Positions 8,264 through 17,151 of a stretch of DNA of 64,000 bases are shown here, one piece after another. The stretch is from positions 18,936-82,935 of the forward strand of contig CAMDGB010000008.1 of the NCBI GenBank assembly GCA_945897915.1, read 5' to 3'. The stretch comes from Chryseobacterium gleum. Its GTDB lineage: Bacteria > Bacteroidota > Bacteroidia > Flavobacteriales > Flavobacteriaceae. Each line of letters opens with the position of its first letter. Position 1 is the first letter of the stretch. The notes under the pieces are model-generated. The model was given only the letters and a program-made list of their open reading frames with translations. It had not been told where the DNA came from and did no database searches. The position numbers were made by a program, and so were the translations under genes.

Positions 8264-9466
8264 TTAAACTATATGTAATTCTTTCATACAAGCATGCATA
8301 CTTTGATAGGTTCTTTCAATATCGTTATCCAATCCAATTGAAAAACGAATTAATCCATCTGTTAAACCCATTTCTGCTTGTTCTTCTAAAGGAATTTCAG
8401 AAGAAGTTGATGTTCCTGGTGCGCTAAAAAGCGTTTTGTAAAATCCTAAACTTACCGCCAAATAACCTAAATTTCTTTCTTGCATTAATTCCATCAAGGC
8501 ATTGGCTTTTTCTAAACTTCCAACATCAATGGTCATCATACCTCCAAAACCATATTCTGGATTAATCATATTTTTATATATTCCATGACTTGGATGACTC
8601 ACTAAACCTGGATAAACGGTTTTGATGCCGTCTGCTTCAAATTTATGTGCCAAATACATTGCATTATGACTGTGTTGCTTCATTCGGATGTGAAGTGTTC
8701 TTAAGTTTTTCATTACCGATGCCGAACGTAAACTGTCCATTGTAGGGCCTAATAACATACTCGCACCAGAATTTACGTTTTTTAAATCGTTTATAAATTC
8801 TTGACTCGCACACGTTACGCCGCCCACTGTATCTGAACTTCCGTTGATGTATTTTGTTAAGGAGTGTATCACAATATCAGCACCTAATTTTGCTGGCGAC
8901 ACGGATAAAGGCGAAAAGGTGTTGTCAACCACTAATTTAAGGTTGTGCTTTTTTGCAATCTTTGCTAAAGAAGCAATATCAGCAACTTCTAACAATGGAT
9001 TGCTGACAGTTTCGCAATATAAAACTTTGGTTGTTGGTGTTATGGCAGCTTCTACAAGTTCTAATTTAGTAATATCTACAAAAGTAGTTTTTATGCCAAA
9101 TCTTGGTGTGAAATTTTTCAAAAAGGCATACGTTCCACCATAAATGGTTCTGCTAGAAACCACATGGTCGCCTTGTCCACAAAGTTGTAAAATTGTTGGC
9201 GTAATGGCACCCATACCAGAAGCTGAAACATTGGCGGTTTCAGTGCCTTCCATGGCTGCTAAAGCTTTGTCTAAATACAAATTACTGGGTGAGGAATGTC
9301 GGGAATATAAATAACACCCTTCTGCATTACCTTCAAATGTGTCAAACATGGTTTTAGCAGAAAGAAACGTATAAGTAGAGGAATCTGAAATAGAAGGGTT
9401 TACACCTCCAAATTCGCCAAAATACTGTAAATCTTGTATGTTATCGGCGGGATTAAATTGCTTCAT
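8264..9466 (-). CDS. PLP-dependent trans-sulfuration family enzyme, probably methionine gamma-lyase
   Basis: A 400-residue cytosolic enzyme of the Cys/Met metabolism PLP family. The Schiff-base lysine is Lys205 in SLTKYINGSSD; Asp181 in VVDNTF holds the pyridine ring; YSRHSSPS (54-61) and TIYGGTYAF bind phosphate. A TTG at 9487 would add seven residues, but the ATG at 9466 is preferred. Methionine gamma-lyase is inferred mainly from the divergent Lrp/AsnC regulator, a common pairing; cystathionine or O-acetylhomoserine activity is also possible. Converging terminator at the 3' end. Confidence 0.8.
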   Translation of the reverse strand: MKQFNPADNIQDLQYFGEFGGVNPSISDSSTYTFLSAKTMFDTFEGNAEGCYLYSRHSSPSNLYLDKALAAMEGTETANVSASGMGAITPTILQLCGQGDHVVSSRTIYGGTYAFLKNFTPRFGIKTTFVDITKLELVEAAITPTTKVLYCETVSNPLLEVADIASLAKIAKKHNLKLVVDNTFSPLSVSPAKLGADIVIHSLTKYINGSSDTVGGVTCASQEFINDLKNVNSGASMLLGPTMDSLRSASVMKNLRTLHIRMKQHSHNAMYLAHKFEADGIKTVYPGLVSHPSHGIYKNMINPEYGFGGMMTIDVGSLEKANALMELMQERNLGYLAVSLGFYKTLFSAPGTSTSSEIPLEEQAEMGLTDGLIRFSIGLDNDIERTYQSMHACMKELHIV

Positions 9467-9529
9467 GAAGATTTCTTTATCTATCAAAATTGAATATAAT
9501 AAATTAATATTTCAATAATGACTTAAATA

Positions 9530-9577
9530 TTTAGTTTATTTATCTAATTAAAACTAAATTATTAGTTTATTTATCTA
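9530..9577. promoter_or_regulatory. Candidate Lrp operator: 16-bp direct repeats and an inverted repeat
   Basis: TTAGTTTATTTATCTA occurs exactly at 9531-9546 and again at 9562-9577, 31 bases apart (three helical turns). The arms TTTAGTTT (9530-9537) and AAACTAAA (9551-9558) also form an inverted repeat. The site lies between the lyase gene and its divergent Lrp-type regulator. Confidence 0.6.
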
Positions 9578-9595
9578 TATTTTTTCTTTTTTACT

Positions 9596-9603
9596 TACAT
9601 TTG
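9596..9603 (+). promoter_or_regulatory. -7 box (TACATTTG) for the Lrp-type regulator
   Basis: Exact TAnnTTTG match 20 bases before the ATG. Confidence 0.55.
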
Positions 9604-9623
9604 CAAAATAAATTACTATTCAC

Positions 9624-10079
9624 ATGGATGCAATTGATAAAAAATTATTAGAATTGATGCAAATTGATTCTAAAAAAACAACTAAAGAACTTTCTAGTAA
9701 ATTAAACTTATCTGTAACTGCAGTGTATGAACGGATAAAAAAATTGGAACGTCAAGGAATTATTAGTAAATATGCTACCATTTTAGATAAAAATAAGATA
9801 AATAAAGGATTTGTAGTGTTTTGTCATGTTAAATTAATTAAACATTCTAGAGATTTAATTTTCGAATTTGAAAAAGAAGTAGTAACACTAACCGAAGTTT
9901 TAGAATGTTTTCACGTAAGTGGCGACTACGATTATATTCTGAAAATTTGCGTAAAAGACATGGAAGAATATAGAGAATTTATGGTTACCAAATTAACCAC
10001 TTTGCAACATATTGGTAGTACGCACAGTACTTTTATGATTGGTGAAGTTAAAAATTCTACTTCATTTGTGTTGAATTAA
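9624..10079 (+). CDS. Lrp/AsnC family transcriptional regulator
   Basis: A 151-residue DNA-binding regulator: N-terminal winged HTH (LLELMQIDSKKTTKELSSKL, then AVYERIKKLERQGII) and a C-terminal RAM ligand domain with the signature GDYDYILKICVKDMEEY. Family members sense amino acids and bind as octamers to repeated sites. It is divergent from the trans-sulfuration enzyme and the intervening DNA has a perfect 16-bp direct repeat, so it most likely controls that gene and itself in response to methionine or a related amino acid. Normal length. Confidence 0.93.
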   Translation: MDAIDKKLLELMQIDSKKTTKELSSKLNLSVTAVYERIKKLERQGIISKYATILDKNKINKGFVVFCHVKLIKHSRDLIFEFEKEVVTLTEVLECFHVSGDYDYILKICVKDMEEYREFMVTKLTTLQHIGSTHSTFMIGEVKNSTSFVLN

Positions 10080-10130
10080 AATTATTAAAGTTTTTTAGTT
10101 AAATAGCAATACATATTTATTTAAAAACTT

Positions 10131-10138
10131 TACTTTTG
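10131..10138 (+). promoter_or_regulatory. -7 box (TACTTTTG) for lpdA
   Basis: Exact TAnnTTTG match 40 bases before the lpdA ATG. Confidence 0.5.
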
Positions 10139-10178
10139 TACTTTAAAAACATACCATAACATTTTATAAAATTTATTT

Positions 10179-11582
10179 ATGAGTCAATTTGATGTAACCA
10201 TTATTGGTTCTGGACCTGGAGGATATGTAGCAGCTATTCGTTGTGCACAATTAGGATTTAAAACAGCAATTATTGAAAAATACGCAACACTTGGTGGAAC
10301 GTGTCTTAATGTGGGATGTATTCCGTCAAAAGCATTATTAGCTTCCTCACATCATTATGAAGAATTGCAACATTTTGCAGACCATGGCATTGAAGTTTCA
10401 GGCGAGGTAAAAGTAAATTTAGAAAAAATGATTGCCAGAAAACAAGCAGTTGTTGATCAAACTTCTGGTGGTGTTAAATACTTAATGGACAAAAATAAAG
10501 TTACGGTTTTTGAAGGCGTTGGTGCTTTTGAAAGTGCGACTTCTGTTAAGGTAACTAAAGCAGATGGTTCTTCAGAAATCATAGAATCAAAAAATATCAT
10601 TATTGCTACAGGTTCTAAACCTTCAAACTTGCCTTTTATCAAATTAGATAAAGATAGAATCATTACTTCAACGGAAGCTTTAAAATTAAAAGAAGTTCCA
10701 AAACATTTAGTAATTATTGGTGGTGGTGTAATTGGAATTGAACTAGGACAAGTATACCTTCGTTTAGGTGCTCAAGTTTCTGTAGTAGAATATATGGATA
10801 GAATTATTCCAGGAATGGATGCTTCTTTATCTAAAGAATTAACAAAAGTCTTTAAAAAACAAGGCATGAAATTTTACACGTCGCACAAAGTGCAATCTGT
10901 AGATAGAGCAGGAGATGTGGTAACCGTAAAAGCTGAAAATGCAAAAGGAGAAATCATTTCTTTGGATGGAGATTACGCATTAGTTTCTGTGGGTCGTCGT
11001 CCGTTTACAGATGGTTTACAAGCAGAAAAAGCAGGTGTAAAAATTACAGATAGAGGTCAAATTGAAGTAAACGATCATTTACAAACTTCAGTTTCTAATA
11101 TTTATGCAATTGGTGATGTAGTTCGTGGTGCGATGTTAGCACACAAAGCGGAAGAAGAAGGTGTAATGGTTGCAGAAATTTTAGCTGGACAAAAACCACA
11201 TATTAATTATAATTTAATTCCTGGCGTAGTGTACACTTGGCCAGAAGTTGCGGCTGTTGGAAAAACAGAAGAGCAATTGAAAGCTGAAGGTATCGAATTT
11301 AAAGCAGGAAGTTTCCCATTCAAAGCATTAGGAAGAGCAAGAGCTGGTGGCGACACGGACGGATTTGTAAAAATCTTAGCCGATGCCAAAACAGATGAGG
11401 TTTTAGGTGTTCACATGATTGGCGCACGTTGTGCTGATTTAATTGCAGAAGCGGTTACCGCAATGGAATTTAGAGCGTCAGCAGAAGACATTTCAAGAAT
11501 GTCACATGCACATCCTACATTTGCAGAAGCCATCAAAGAAGCCGCTTTAGCAGCAACTGGAAATAGAGCTTTGCACGTATAA
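10179..11582 (+). CDS. lpdA: Dihydrolipoyl dehydrogenase (E3)
   Basis: A 467-residue flavoenzyme that reoxidises dihydrolipoamide with NAD+ in the 2-oxo acid dehydrogenase and glycine cleavage complexes. Visible: N-terminal FAD site GSGPGGYVAA (10-19), the redox pair in GGTCLNVGCIPSK (Cys42/Cys47), the NAD site IGGGVIGIELG, the second FAD motif YAIGDV, and the C-terminal dimer-interface HAHPTFAEA with the catalytic His-Glu pair. Full family length. It is a single gene with its own promoter box and a strong terminator; no E1/E2 genes are in the window, so it may serve several complexes. Confidence 0.96.
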   Translation: MSQFDVTIIGSGPGGYVAAIRCAQLGFKTAIIEKYATLGGTCLNVGCIPSKALLASSHHYEELQHFADHGIEVSGEVKVNLEKMIARKQAVVDQTSGGVKYLMDKNKVTVFEGVGAFESATSVKVTKADGSSEIIESKNIIIATGSKPSNLPFIKLDKDRIITSTEALKLKEVPKHLVIIGGGVIGIELGQVYLRLGAQVSVVEYMDRIIPGMDASLSKELTKVFKKQGMKFYTSHKVQSVDRAGDVVTVKAENAKGEIISLDGDYALVSVGRRPFTDGLQAEKAGVKITDRGQIEVNDHLQTSVSNIYAIGDVVRGAMLAHKAEEEGVMVAEILAGQKPHINYNLIPGVVYTWPEVAAVGKTEEQLKAEGIEFKAGSFPFKALGRARAGGDTDGFVKILADAKTDEVLGVHMIGARCADLIAEAVTAMEFRASAEDISRMSHAHPTFAEAIKEAALAATGNRALHV

Positions 11583-11599
11583 ATTAAAATTTAAAGATT

Positions 11600-11637
11600 A
11601 AAAAAATCCCAAATTCTTTAGAATTTGGGATTTTTTT
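11600..11637. terminator. Bidirectional terminator
   Basis: AAAAAAATCCCAAATTC pairs with GAATTTGGGATTTTTTT around a four-base loop, between the convergent lpdA and the 486-aa gene. Confidence 0.92.
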
Positions 11638-11641
11638 ATGT

Positions 11642-13102
11642 TTATGACTTAGCTAATTCACTTTCTTTTTCGTAGCCAAATAAGTGATCTTTTTTAATTA
11701 TTTCTGCGGTACCATCTGGAAGCATATCTTCCCATCCTGATTCGCCTTTAGACAACATTTTTAATATTTTTCTGGAGAAAATATCTAAAGTTTTTGCATC
11801 GTAGTTTTCAATGTCGGTAACTTTTCCGTTGTATTTAAAGAATTTATACAATTCTTTCATCCTAGGATGCACTTTTAAGTTTTCTGAAGTAATTATTTCA
11901 CCCGTTTCTGGGTCTTTCATCGGATATAAATATACTTTTAAATCTCTGTAAAATAATTTCCCAAATGCTTCTAAAATACCACCCGACATATGACGGTAGT
12001 ATTTTTCATCAAAAATCTCTACCAAATTACTCACGCCCATGGCTAAAGCAGTTCGTGATTTTGTAAAAGATGAAAAGTATTCTAACACTTTATAATATTC
12101 TTGAAAATTAGAAATCATTACGGTTTGACCTAGAGCACATAAAAGTTCTGCTCTATCTAAGAAATCTCTTTCGTCAATTTCACCTTCTGCTTTTAAGTTA
12201 GAAAGCGTGATTTCGAATACCACAAAGGTATTTTCTTTACTTACTTTATTTTCTTGTATAAACATCTCGTAAGATTGCTTGTACATATCCATATTTACTT
12301 TGGTTACAGGTCGGAAACTGCCACGTAATGCTAAGATATTTTTTTTGTATAAAACTGCTGCAGGCAAAATATTTTTTCCTTCCGGATTAAACATTACGGC
12401 ATCTGTAAAACCGTATTTTACCAATTGCAAACTCATTAATCTATTGTCTACATCAGCAAAACTTGGTCCTGAGAAATTTATCGTGTCAATTTCAAGTTGG
12501 TCTTTTTCTAAATGGTCGTATAAATAACGCAATAATTTTTTAGCATCATTATGTTTGTAAAAGGCACCATAAATTAAGTTTACGCCCAAAATACCTAAGG
12601 TTTCTTGTTGCAAACGCGCATCATTTTCTTTGAAACGAATGTGAATTAAAATTTCATTATAAGCTTGGTCTGGTTCTACTTGAAATTTAATTCCTACCCA
12701 ACCGTGTCCTTTAAATTGTTTTGCAAAATCAATAGTGGCTACTGTATTGGCATAACTAAAGAACATTTTATTGGGATGTTTATCTCTTTTTAAACGATCT
12801 TCAATAAGTTGTGTTTCATGAGTAAGCATTTTTCTCAATCTGCTTTCCGTAACATATCTTCCGTCTTTTTCAATTCCGTAAATAGCATCACTAAAATCCT
12901 TATCGTAGGCAGACATCGCTTTCGCAATTGTACCAGAAGAAGCACCTGCTCTGAAAAAATGCCTCACCGTTTCTTGTCCGGCACCAATTTCAGCAAAGGT
13001 TCCGTAAATATTTTCGTTTAAATTAATACGGAGCGCTTTATCCTTTGTAGAAGGAATTTGTTCAATTACTTTGTCTCCTCTTAATGTTATTTCAGTTGTC
13101 AT
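11642..13102 (-). CDS. Conserved 486-aa protein of unknown function
   Basis: A large soluble protein with no signal peptide or membrane segment. I recognise it as a type found in many Bacteroidetes but know no demonstrated function; database labels such as TonB receptor or nicotinate-nucleotide enzyme would not fit what is seen. Notable conserved-looking stretches are GTFAEIGAGQETVRHFFRAG (34-53), GWVGIKFQVEPD, NFSGPSFADVDNRLMSLQLV and LYPMKDPETG. The sequence looks globular and intact. Promoter box TAACTTTG lies about 40 bases upstream; it is divergent from the MBL hydrolase gene. Confidence 0.8.
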   Translation of the reverse strand: MTTEITLRGDKVIEQIPSTKDKALRINLNENIYGTFAEIGAGQETVRHFFRAGASSGTIAKAMSAYDKDFSDAIYGIEKDGRYVTESRLRKMLTHETQLIEDRLKRDKHPNKMFFSYANTVATIDFAKQFKGHGWVGIKFQVEPDQAYNEILIHIRFKENDARLQQETLGILGVNLIYGAFYKHNDAKKLLRYLYDHLEKDQLEIDTINFSGPSFADVDNRLMSLQLVKYGFTDAVMFNPEGKNILPAAVLYKKNILALRGSFRPVTKVNMDMYKQSYEMFIQENKVSKENTFVVFEITLSNLKAEGEIDERDFLDRAELLCALGQTVMISNFQEYYKVLEYFSSFTKSRTALAMGVSNLVEIFDEKYYRHMSGGILEAFGKLFYRDLKVYLYPMKDPETGEIITSENLKVHPRMKELYKFFKYNGKVTDIENYDAKTLDIFSRKILKMLSKGESGWEDMLPDGTAEIIKKDHLFGYEKESELAKS

Positions 13103-13140
13103 TTATTCAAATGTGTTTTTGGGCAAATTAAAATACAATG

Positions 13141-13148
13141 CAAAGTTA
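13141..13148 (-). promoter_or_regulatory. -7 box (TAACTTTG) for the 486-aa gene
   Basis: Exact consensus on the minus strand, about 40 bases from the ATG. Confidence 0.5.
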
Positions 13149-13180
13149 ATAAATTATAGGTTTTAACAAGAGTATTTTGT

Positions 13181-13188
13181 TATTTTTG
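13181..13188 (+). promoter_or_regulatory. -7 box (TATTTTTG) for the MBL operon
   Basis: Exact TAnnTTTG match; would give a leader of about 75 bases. Confidence 0.4.
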
Positions 13189-13269
13189 TAAAAAAGAAAT
13201 TGCTCTTACAAACAACTTGGCTATATTAATTCGCACCAATAAGCAATATTGCAAGTAAAAAAATTATAG

Positions 13270-14037
13270 ATGAAAATTCATTTCCTAGGCACAGGCACCT
13301 CTCAAGGCATTCCAGTAATTGGAAGTACGCATTTTGTGTGTTTAAGTGATGATGTAAAAGACAAACGATTGCGCGTTGCTGTTTGGATTTACGATGAAGA
13401 TTTTTCTATAGTAATTGACTGTGGTCCCGATTTTCGCCAACAAATGCTTACCAGCGGTTGCTCGCAAATGGATGCGTTGCTTTTTACTCATGAACACGCC
13501 GATCATACATCGGGTTTAGATGACATTCGACCGTTTTATTTTAAACAAGGCGATATTCCGGTATATGGACATTCGCGTGTGTTGCAAAATTTAGCCAAAC
13601 GATTTGATTATATTTTTGAAAAAGAAAATAAATATCCAGGAGCGCCATCTGTGTTGCCAATTGAAGTGGTGAATAATAGAAATATTTCAATTAAAAATCA
13701 GACGGTAATTCCAATTAATGCCCTGCATGGAAATTTACAAGTTTTTGGGTACAGAATAAAAGATTTTGTATATTTAACAGATGTAAAAACCATTGAGGAT
13801 GCAGAAATAGAAAAACTTAAAGATGTTGAGGTTTTGGTTATCAATGCGTTACGATTTGAACCACATAATACCCATTTTAACGTTGAAGAAGCTATAAATT
13901 TTATAAATTTGGTACAACCTAAAAAAGCGTACTTGACGCATATTAGTCATATTTTAGGATTGCATGAAGACGTACAAAAACAATTGCCAGAAAACGTTTT
14001 TTTGGCTTACGATAATTTAGAAATAGAAATAAAATAA
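13270..14037 (+). CDS. MBL-fold metallohydrolase (PhnP-like)
   Basis: A 255-residue cytosolic hydrolase with the metallo-beta-lactamase metal site HEHADH (His74, His76, Asp78, His79), preceded by FLGTGTSQGIPVIG and IDCGPDFRQQ, which is the PhnP/phosphodiesterase-like layout; later ligands are in TDVKT and THISHILG. PhnP enzymes cleave cyclic phosphodiesters, but no phosphonate genes are near, so the substrate is open. It heads a unit with two small envelope proteins (9-base gap to the next gene). Confidence 0.88.
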   Translation: MKIHFLGTGTSQGIPVIGSTHFVCLSDDVKDKRLRVAVWIYDEDFSIVIDCGPDFRQQMLTSGCSQMDALLFTHEHADHTSGLDDIRPFYFKQGDIPVYGHSRVLQNLAKRFDYIFEKENKYPGAPSVLPIEVVNNRNISIKNQTVIPINALHGNLQVFGYRIKDFVYLTDVKTIEDAEIEKLKDVEVLVINALRFEPHNTHFNVEEAINFINLVQPKKAYLTHISHILGLHEDVQKQLPENVFLAYDNLEIEIK

Positions 14038-14045
14038 ATATAAAA

Positions 14046-14534
14046 ATGAAAAAAAGTTTATTGCTTTACGGATTAGTATTTTCAGTTTTAATTAATATTT
14101 TTCAAATAGTTAATGCTTCTAATATTTTAAAAAGAAGCGAAGAAGTGTCCACTATTAGCAAAAAAGAATTGAAAAAAGCCCAAGATTCTATTGCAACATT
14201 AGTGGATAATGATACCTTTTCGTTAGCAAATAATGAAAATGCACAAGAATATTATTTTGAATATGATTTAAAAGCGTTACAAACTAAAGTTAAAGATGAT
14301 TTAAACGCTTTTAATGCCGATAAAAAAGGAAATAAATATGTTTCTTACGATCAAATTGGCGACAATCCGTTTTTGATAAATAACATTAAAATTTTAAATC
14401 ATAGATGGATTATTGCTAACTTTTCTGATGGTAAAGTTTGGGGTGAAGTGTTGATAAAGTACTTTCATAATATTGATAAACCTACCGAATTTGAAACAGT
14501 AGAAACTTTAATTTATCAAGAAACACTAAATTAG
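14046..14534 (+). CDS. Membrane-anchored protein of unknown function
   Basis: A 162-residue protein with one N-terminal hydrophobic segment (about 4-24) that is a signal anchor or signal peptide without a lipobox, then a charged helical region and a small beta-rich domain with HRWIIANFSDGKVWGEVLIK. Probably periplasmic. It sits 8 bases after the MBL hydrolase gene and 2 bases before a lipoprotein gene, suggesting that the two envelope proteins are made together. No family recognised. Confidence 0.7.
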   Translation: MKKSLLLYGLVFSVLINIFQIVNASNILKRSEEVSTISKKELKKAQDSIATLVDNDTFSLANNENAQEYYFEYDLKALQTKVKDDLNAFNADKKGNKYVSYDQIGDNPFLINNIKILNHRWIIANFSDGKVWGEVLIKYFHNIDKPTEFETVETLIYQETLN

Positions 14535-14536
14535 AC

Positions 14537-15016
14537 ATGAAGAAATTTTTATATATTTTATTGCTGGCATCCTTATTTTCTTGCGATTATATTTTAAAAA
14601 ATCCACCAAAAGATACAACGGAAATGGATTCTATCGTAAAAAACCAAGTCAACGACGATAAAAACGTAAATGGTTGCGATTTAAAAGCAGGATACAAATG
14701 GTCGAATATGACTAAAAAATGTGTACGTGTTTTTGAAGAAGGTTATCGGTTAACTTCCATAGAAAGAGATTCATTAGCCAGAAGGAAAAACGCTTTCTTT
14801 TTTGTGGATGTAGACAGTTTAATTGCGGAAGTTTTTTTACCAGATTCTAAAGAATCAATTGTGTTTAAAAGAGAAAGTGAAGACCATAACTTCAAATTTA
14901 AAGATTTCGAATTCCGAACCAATAAAGGTTTTTACTTGTACTACAATCAAACACTTATGTTTCAACCTGCCATTCCTGTAGATACCAAAGTTTTAGGGAA
15001 ATCCGAAGAGCATTAG
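14537..15016 (+). CDS. Small lipoprotein of unknown function
   Basis: A 159-residue protein with a lipoprotein signal peptide ending LASLFSC (lipidation Cys16). The mature part contains NGCDLKAGYKWSNMTKKCVR, with two cysteines likely forming a disulfide, and a stretch SLIAEVFLPDSKESIVFKRE. It follows the preceding gene by 2 bases. No family recognised; exported to the periplasmic side of a membrane. Confidence 0.75.
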   Translation: MKKFLYILLLASLFSCDYILKNPPKDTTEMDSIVKNQVNDDKNVNGCDLKAGYKWSNMTKKCVRVFEEGYRLTSIERDSLARRKNAFFFVDVDSLIAEVFLPDSKESIVFKRESEDHNFKFKDFEFRTNKGFYLYYNQTLMFQPAIPVDTKVLGKSEEH

Positions 15017-15085
15017 GTTTTTGGTTATAAGGTAAAGGGGTTTTGGTAGAAGGTGCTTTCTACAGAATATTTATTTTATTCGTTT

Positions 15086-15112
15086 TGTCATGCTGAACTT
15101 GTTTCAGTATCT
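15086..15112 (+). repeat. 27-nt dispersed palindromic repeat, copy A
   Basis: TGTCA, two variable bases, CTGAACTTGTTTCAG, two variable bases, TCT. The core folds as CTGAA/TTCAG. The same pattern recurs at 19678-19704 (minus), 50095-50121 (plus) and, diverged, at 50149-50175 (minus). Confidence 0.85.
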
Positions 15113-15189
15113 ATATTTACTCAAAGTTAGGAGACTTTGCTTAACTTCGGCTCGGCAATTTCTTGAAAGCGATTTTTGGCAGCTATTTT

Positions 15190-15945
15190 TTATATTAAAT
15201 TTCTAAAGATAATTATTGTTATTGCCGTTAAAAATAATAAACTAATTGAGATTTTATTGATAGTTATTTCTGCGTCCAATATCACTATTTTTCTGTATGC
15301 TTTAAATGTGCTTAAATAAGTCAGGGGTATAAACAAAGTAGGTAATAAACTATACCAAACTACAATAGGCAAATTAAGTAATGATACACAAACAATTAAA
15401 AATAAAATTGGAAAAATGAAGAGTTGTTTCTGACACTCTTTTTTATCAAATATATCTGCATTTTTATAGTATATAAATTCTTTAGATAAATATTCAAATA
15501 TTTTTTTGGTAATTATAAATGTAATGATTGCGATTATAATTGAAATAAAAAAGGGCACTTTAAAGTAACTAAAAACCAGTCCTGTATCACCATTTTTTAT
15601 AAATGGAGCAATTAACATATAACCCAAAAACATTAAAATATTACTCATACTAAACCATAATAAAAAAAGTTTCAGCAAAGAAGGTTTTATTAATTTTATT
15701 GATATGAATAGAATTATTATTCCAAATATTATTGAGAAAGTTGGCCCCGCCAAAGCAATTAACATTAATTGTTTTTCGGATGGTTCTATTAAAGGTTTAA
15801 CAAAATTATGATGCAGTTCTGGATTTAAATTGAAGTAATCTGCAACTAAATAATGTGCCGATTCGTGCAAAATAAATGAAATTAAAGAAGTAGAAATAGC
15901 AATTAAAACACTATTAATTCCTAAATAATTGTTTTTTAAAGTCAT
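15190..15945 (-). CDS. Putative membrane metalloprotease (M50-like)
   Basis: A 251-residue integral membrane protein with about six to seven hydrophobic segments. The first segment carries HESAH (residues 28-32), the HExxH zinc motif placed inside a helix as in site-2-protease (M50) families; ALAGP at about 63-67 resembles the conserved segment that follows. A clear NPDG motif is absent, though NGDTG near 128 is a candidate third-ligand region. Single gene with a possible promoter box about 135 bases upstream. The proteolytic role is inferred from HExxH only. Confidence 0.65.
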   Translation of the reverse strand: MTLKNNYLGINSVLIAISTSLISFILHESAHYLVADYFNLNPELHHNFVKPLIEPSEKQLMLIALAGPTFSIIFGIIILFISIKLIKPSLLKLFLLWFSMSNILMFLGYMLIAPFIKNGDTGLVFSYFKVPFFISIIIAIITFIITKKIFEYLSKEFIYYKNADIFDKKECQKQLFIFPILFLIVCVSLLNLPIVVWYSLLPTLFIPLTYLSTFKAYRKIVILDAEITINKISISLLFLTAITIIIFRNLI

Positions 15946-16078
15946 TTTTTTGTTTTTAAAATTATTTATTCTAAATTCTAAATTCTAAAATTTAATTTAT
16001 TAATTTTTGAGGATTTGTTATCGTTAAAAAAAGCCAATAACTAGTCTATATCTCCAGCTTACGACAATTATACTTTCC

Positions 16079-16086
16079 CAAAGTTA
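16079..16086 (-). promoter_or_regulatory. Possible -7 box (TAACTTTG) for the M50-like gene
   Basis: Exact consensus on the minus strand, but about 135 bases from the start codon, so weak. Confidence 0.3.
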
Positions 16087-16121
16087 ATAAATCATTTCCA
16101 ATATCCTTTGTAGAATGATTC

Positions 16122-17150
16122 CTACAATTTCTTCTCATCCACATCCTTCAAAAACTGAATTACACCTGTGAAATACGTTTCTTGGTCGTCGTATTGTGAT
16201 AAATGGCTGCCATTTTTACAAAATAAAAACCTTCCGTTTTGTACTTGTTTGGCCATCCATTTCATATGTTCAGGATCCATAGTGTCGTATTTTGCGCCTA
16301 TGGTTAAGGTGGGTACGGTCAATTCTTTCAATCGTTTGGACACATCCCAATTTTTAATATAGGCGTCACCTGTTATACCAAATTCGCTGTACCCTTGCAT
16401 AGAAATATACACCTCAGAATTAATGTGTTCAAAACTTCTGATAATGGATTCTGGCCATTCTTTTTGCGGTTTTCTTAAAATGTGTTGGGTGTAATAATGT
16501 TCAAAAAGTAATTCGGTATATCTTGGATTGGTAAAATCGTTGTTTTTTTCTAATTGCATAATTTCTTGGTACACTTCCTTTTTCAATTGCGGACCTAAAA
16601 CTTCTTGTGCATATTTATTATACGATGGAATACTAGAAACCATATTAGAAATAATCAATCCTTTTAAATTTTTCTGATATTTCAAGGCATAATCCATAGC
16701 TAATATGCCACCCCAAGATTGTCCTAAAATGTAAAAATTATCTTTGTTTAAACCAAGTGCTATTCGTACTTGTTCCACTTCTTCTACAAAGCGTTCATTC
16801 GTCCAAAGCGATTTGTCTTTTGGCTGGTCTGAATAATACGAACCCAATTGGTCGTAGTAAATAAATTCGATGCCTTCTTTTGGAAAATAGCCTTCAAAAG
16901 ATTCGTATAATTCGTGCGTTAAACCAGGTCCGCCGTGTAAAAGCAATACTTTTATTTTCGGGTTGTTGCCAAATCGTTTTGTCCAAACTTTGAAAGTACC
17001 TTTAGGTGTTTTTATAGGAATCATTTTTATTCCACCAGAGTATTGGTCTTCTTTTGAGTCAAAAGAATGGTAGCTTTGTAACGAAAAATCTTCGCTCTTT
17101 TTACAAGAAAAAAAAGCGAAGACTAACGAAATGAAGAATATTTTTTTCAT
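16122..17150 (-). CDS. Proline iminopeptidase-like alpha/beta hydrolase lipoprotein (S33)
   Basis: A 342-residue alpha/beta hydrolase with a lipoprotein signal (ending FAFFSC, Cys16), so it acts at the cell envelope. The oxyanion-hole motif HGGPG (about 73-77), nucleophile elbow GQSWGG and the late Asp (GAKYDTMDP) and His (GSHLSQY) complete the catalytic triad of peptidase family S33, which removes N-terminal proline or small peptides. It starts one base after the stop of the acyl-CoA ligase gene, so the two are co-transcribed, although their activities are not obviously linked. Confidence 0.88.
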   Translation of the reverse strand: MKKIFFISLVFAFFSCKKSEDFSLQSYHSFDSKEDQYSGGIKMIPIKTPKGTFKVWTKRFGNNPKIKVLLLHGGPGLTHELYESFEGYFPKEGIEFIYYDQLGSYYSDQPKDKSLWTNERFVEEVEQVRIALGLNKDNFYILGQSWGGILAMDYALKYQKNLKGLIISNMVSSIPSYNKYAQEVLGPQLKKEVYQEIMQLEKNNDFTNPRYTELLFEHYYTQHILRKPQKEWPESIIRSFEHINSEVYISMQGYSEFGITGDAYIKNWDVSKRLKELTVPTLTIGAKYDTMDPEHMKWMAKQVQNGRFLFCKNGSHLSQYDDQETYFTGVIQFLKDVDEKKL

Positions 17151-17151
17151 T

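Noticed and set aside
15946..16078. Possible gene or RNA between the M50-like gene and the S33 peptidase
   Set aside because: No frame longer than a few codons and no stable hairpin; it contains a short AAATTCT repeat and at most a weak promoter box.
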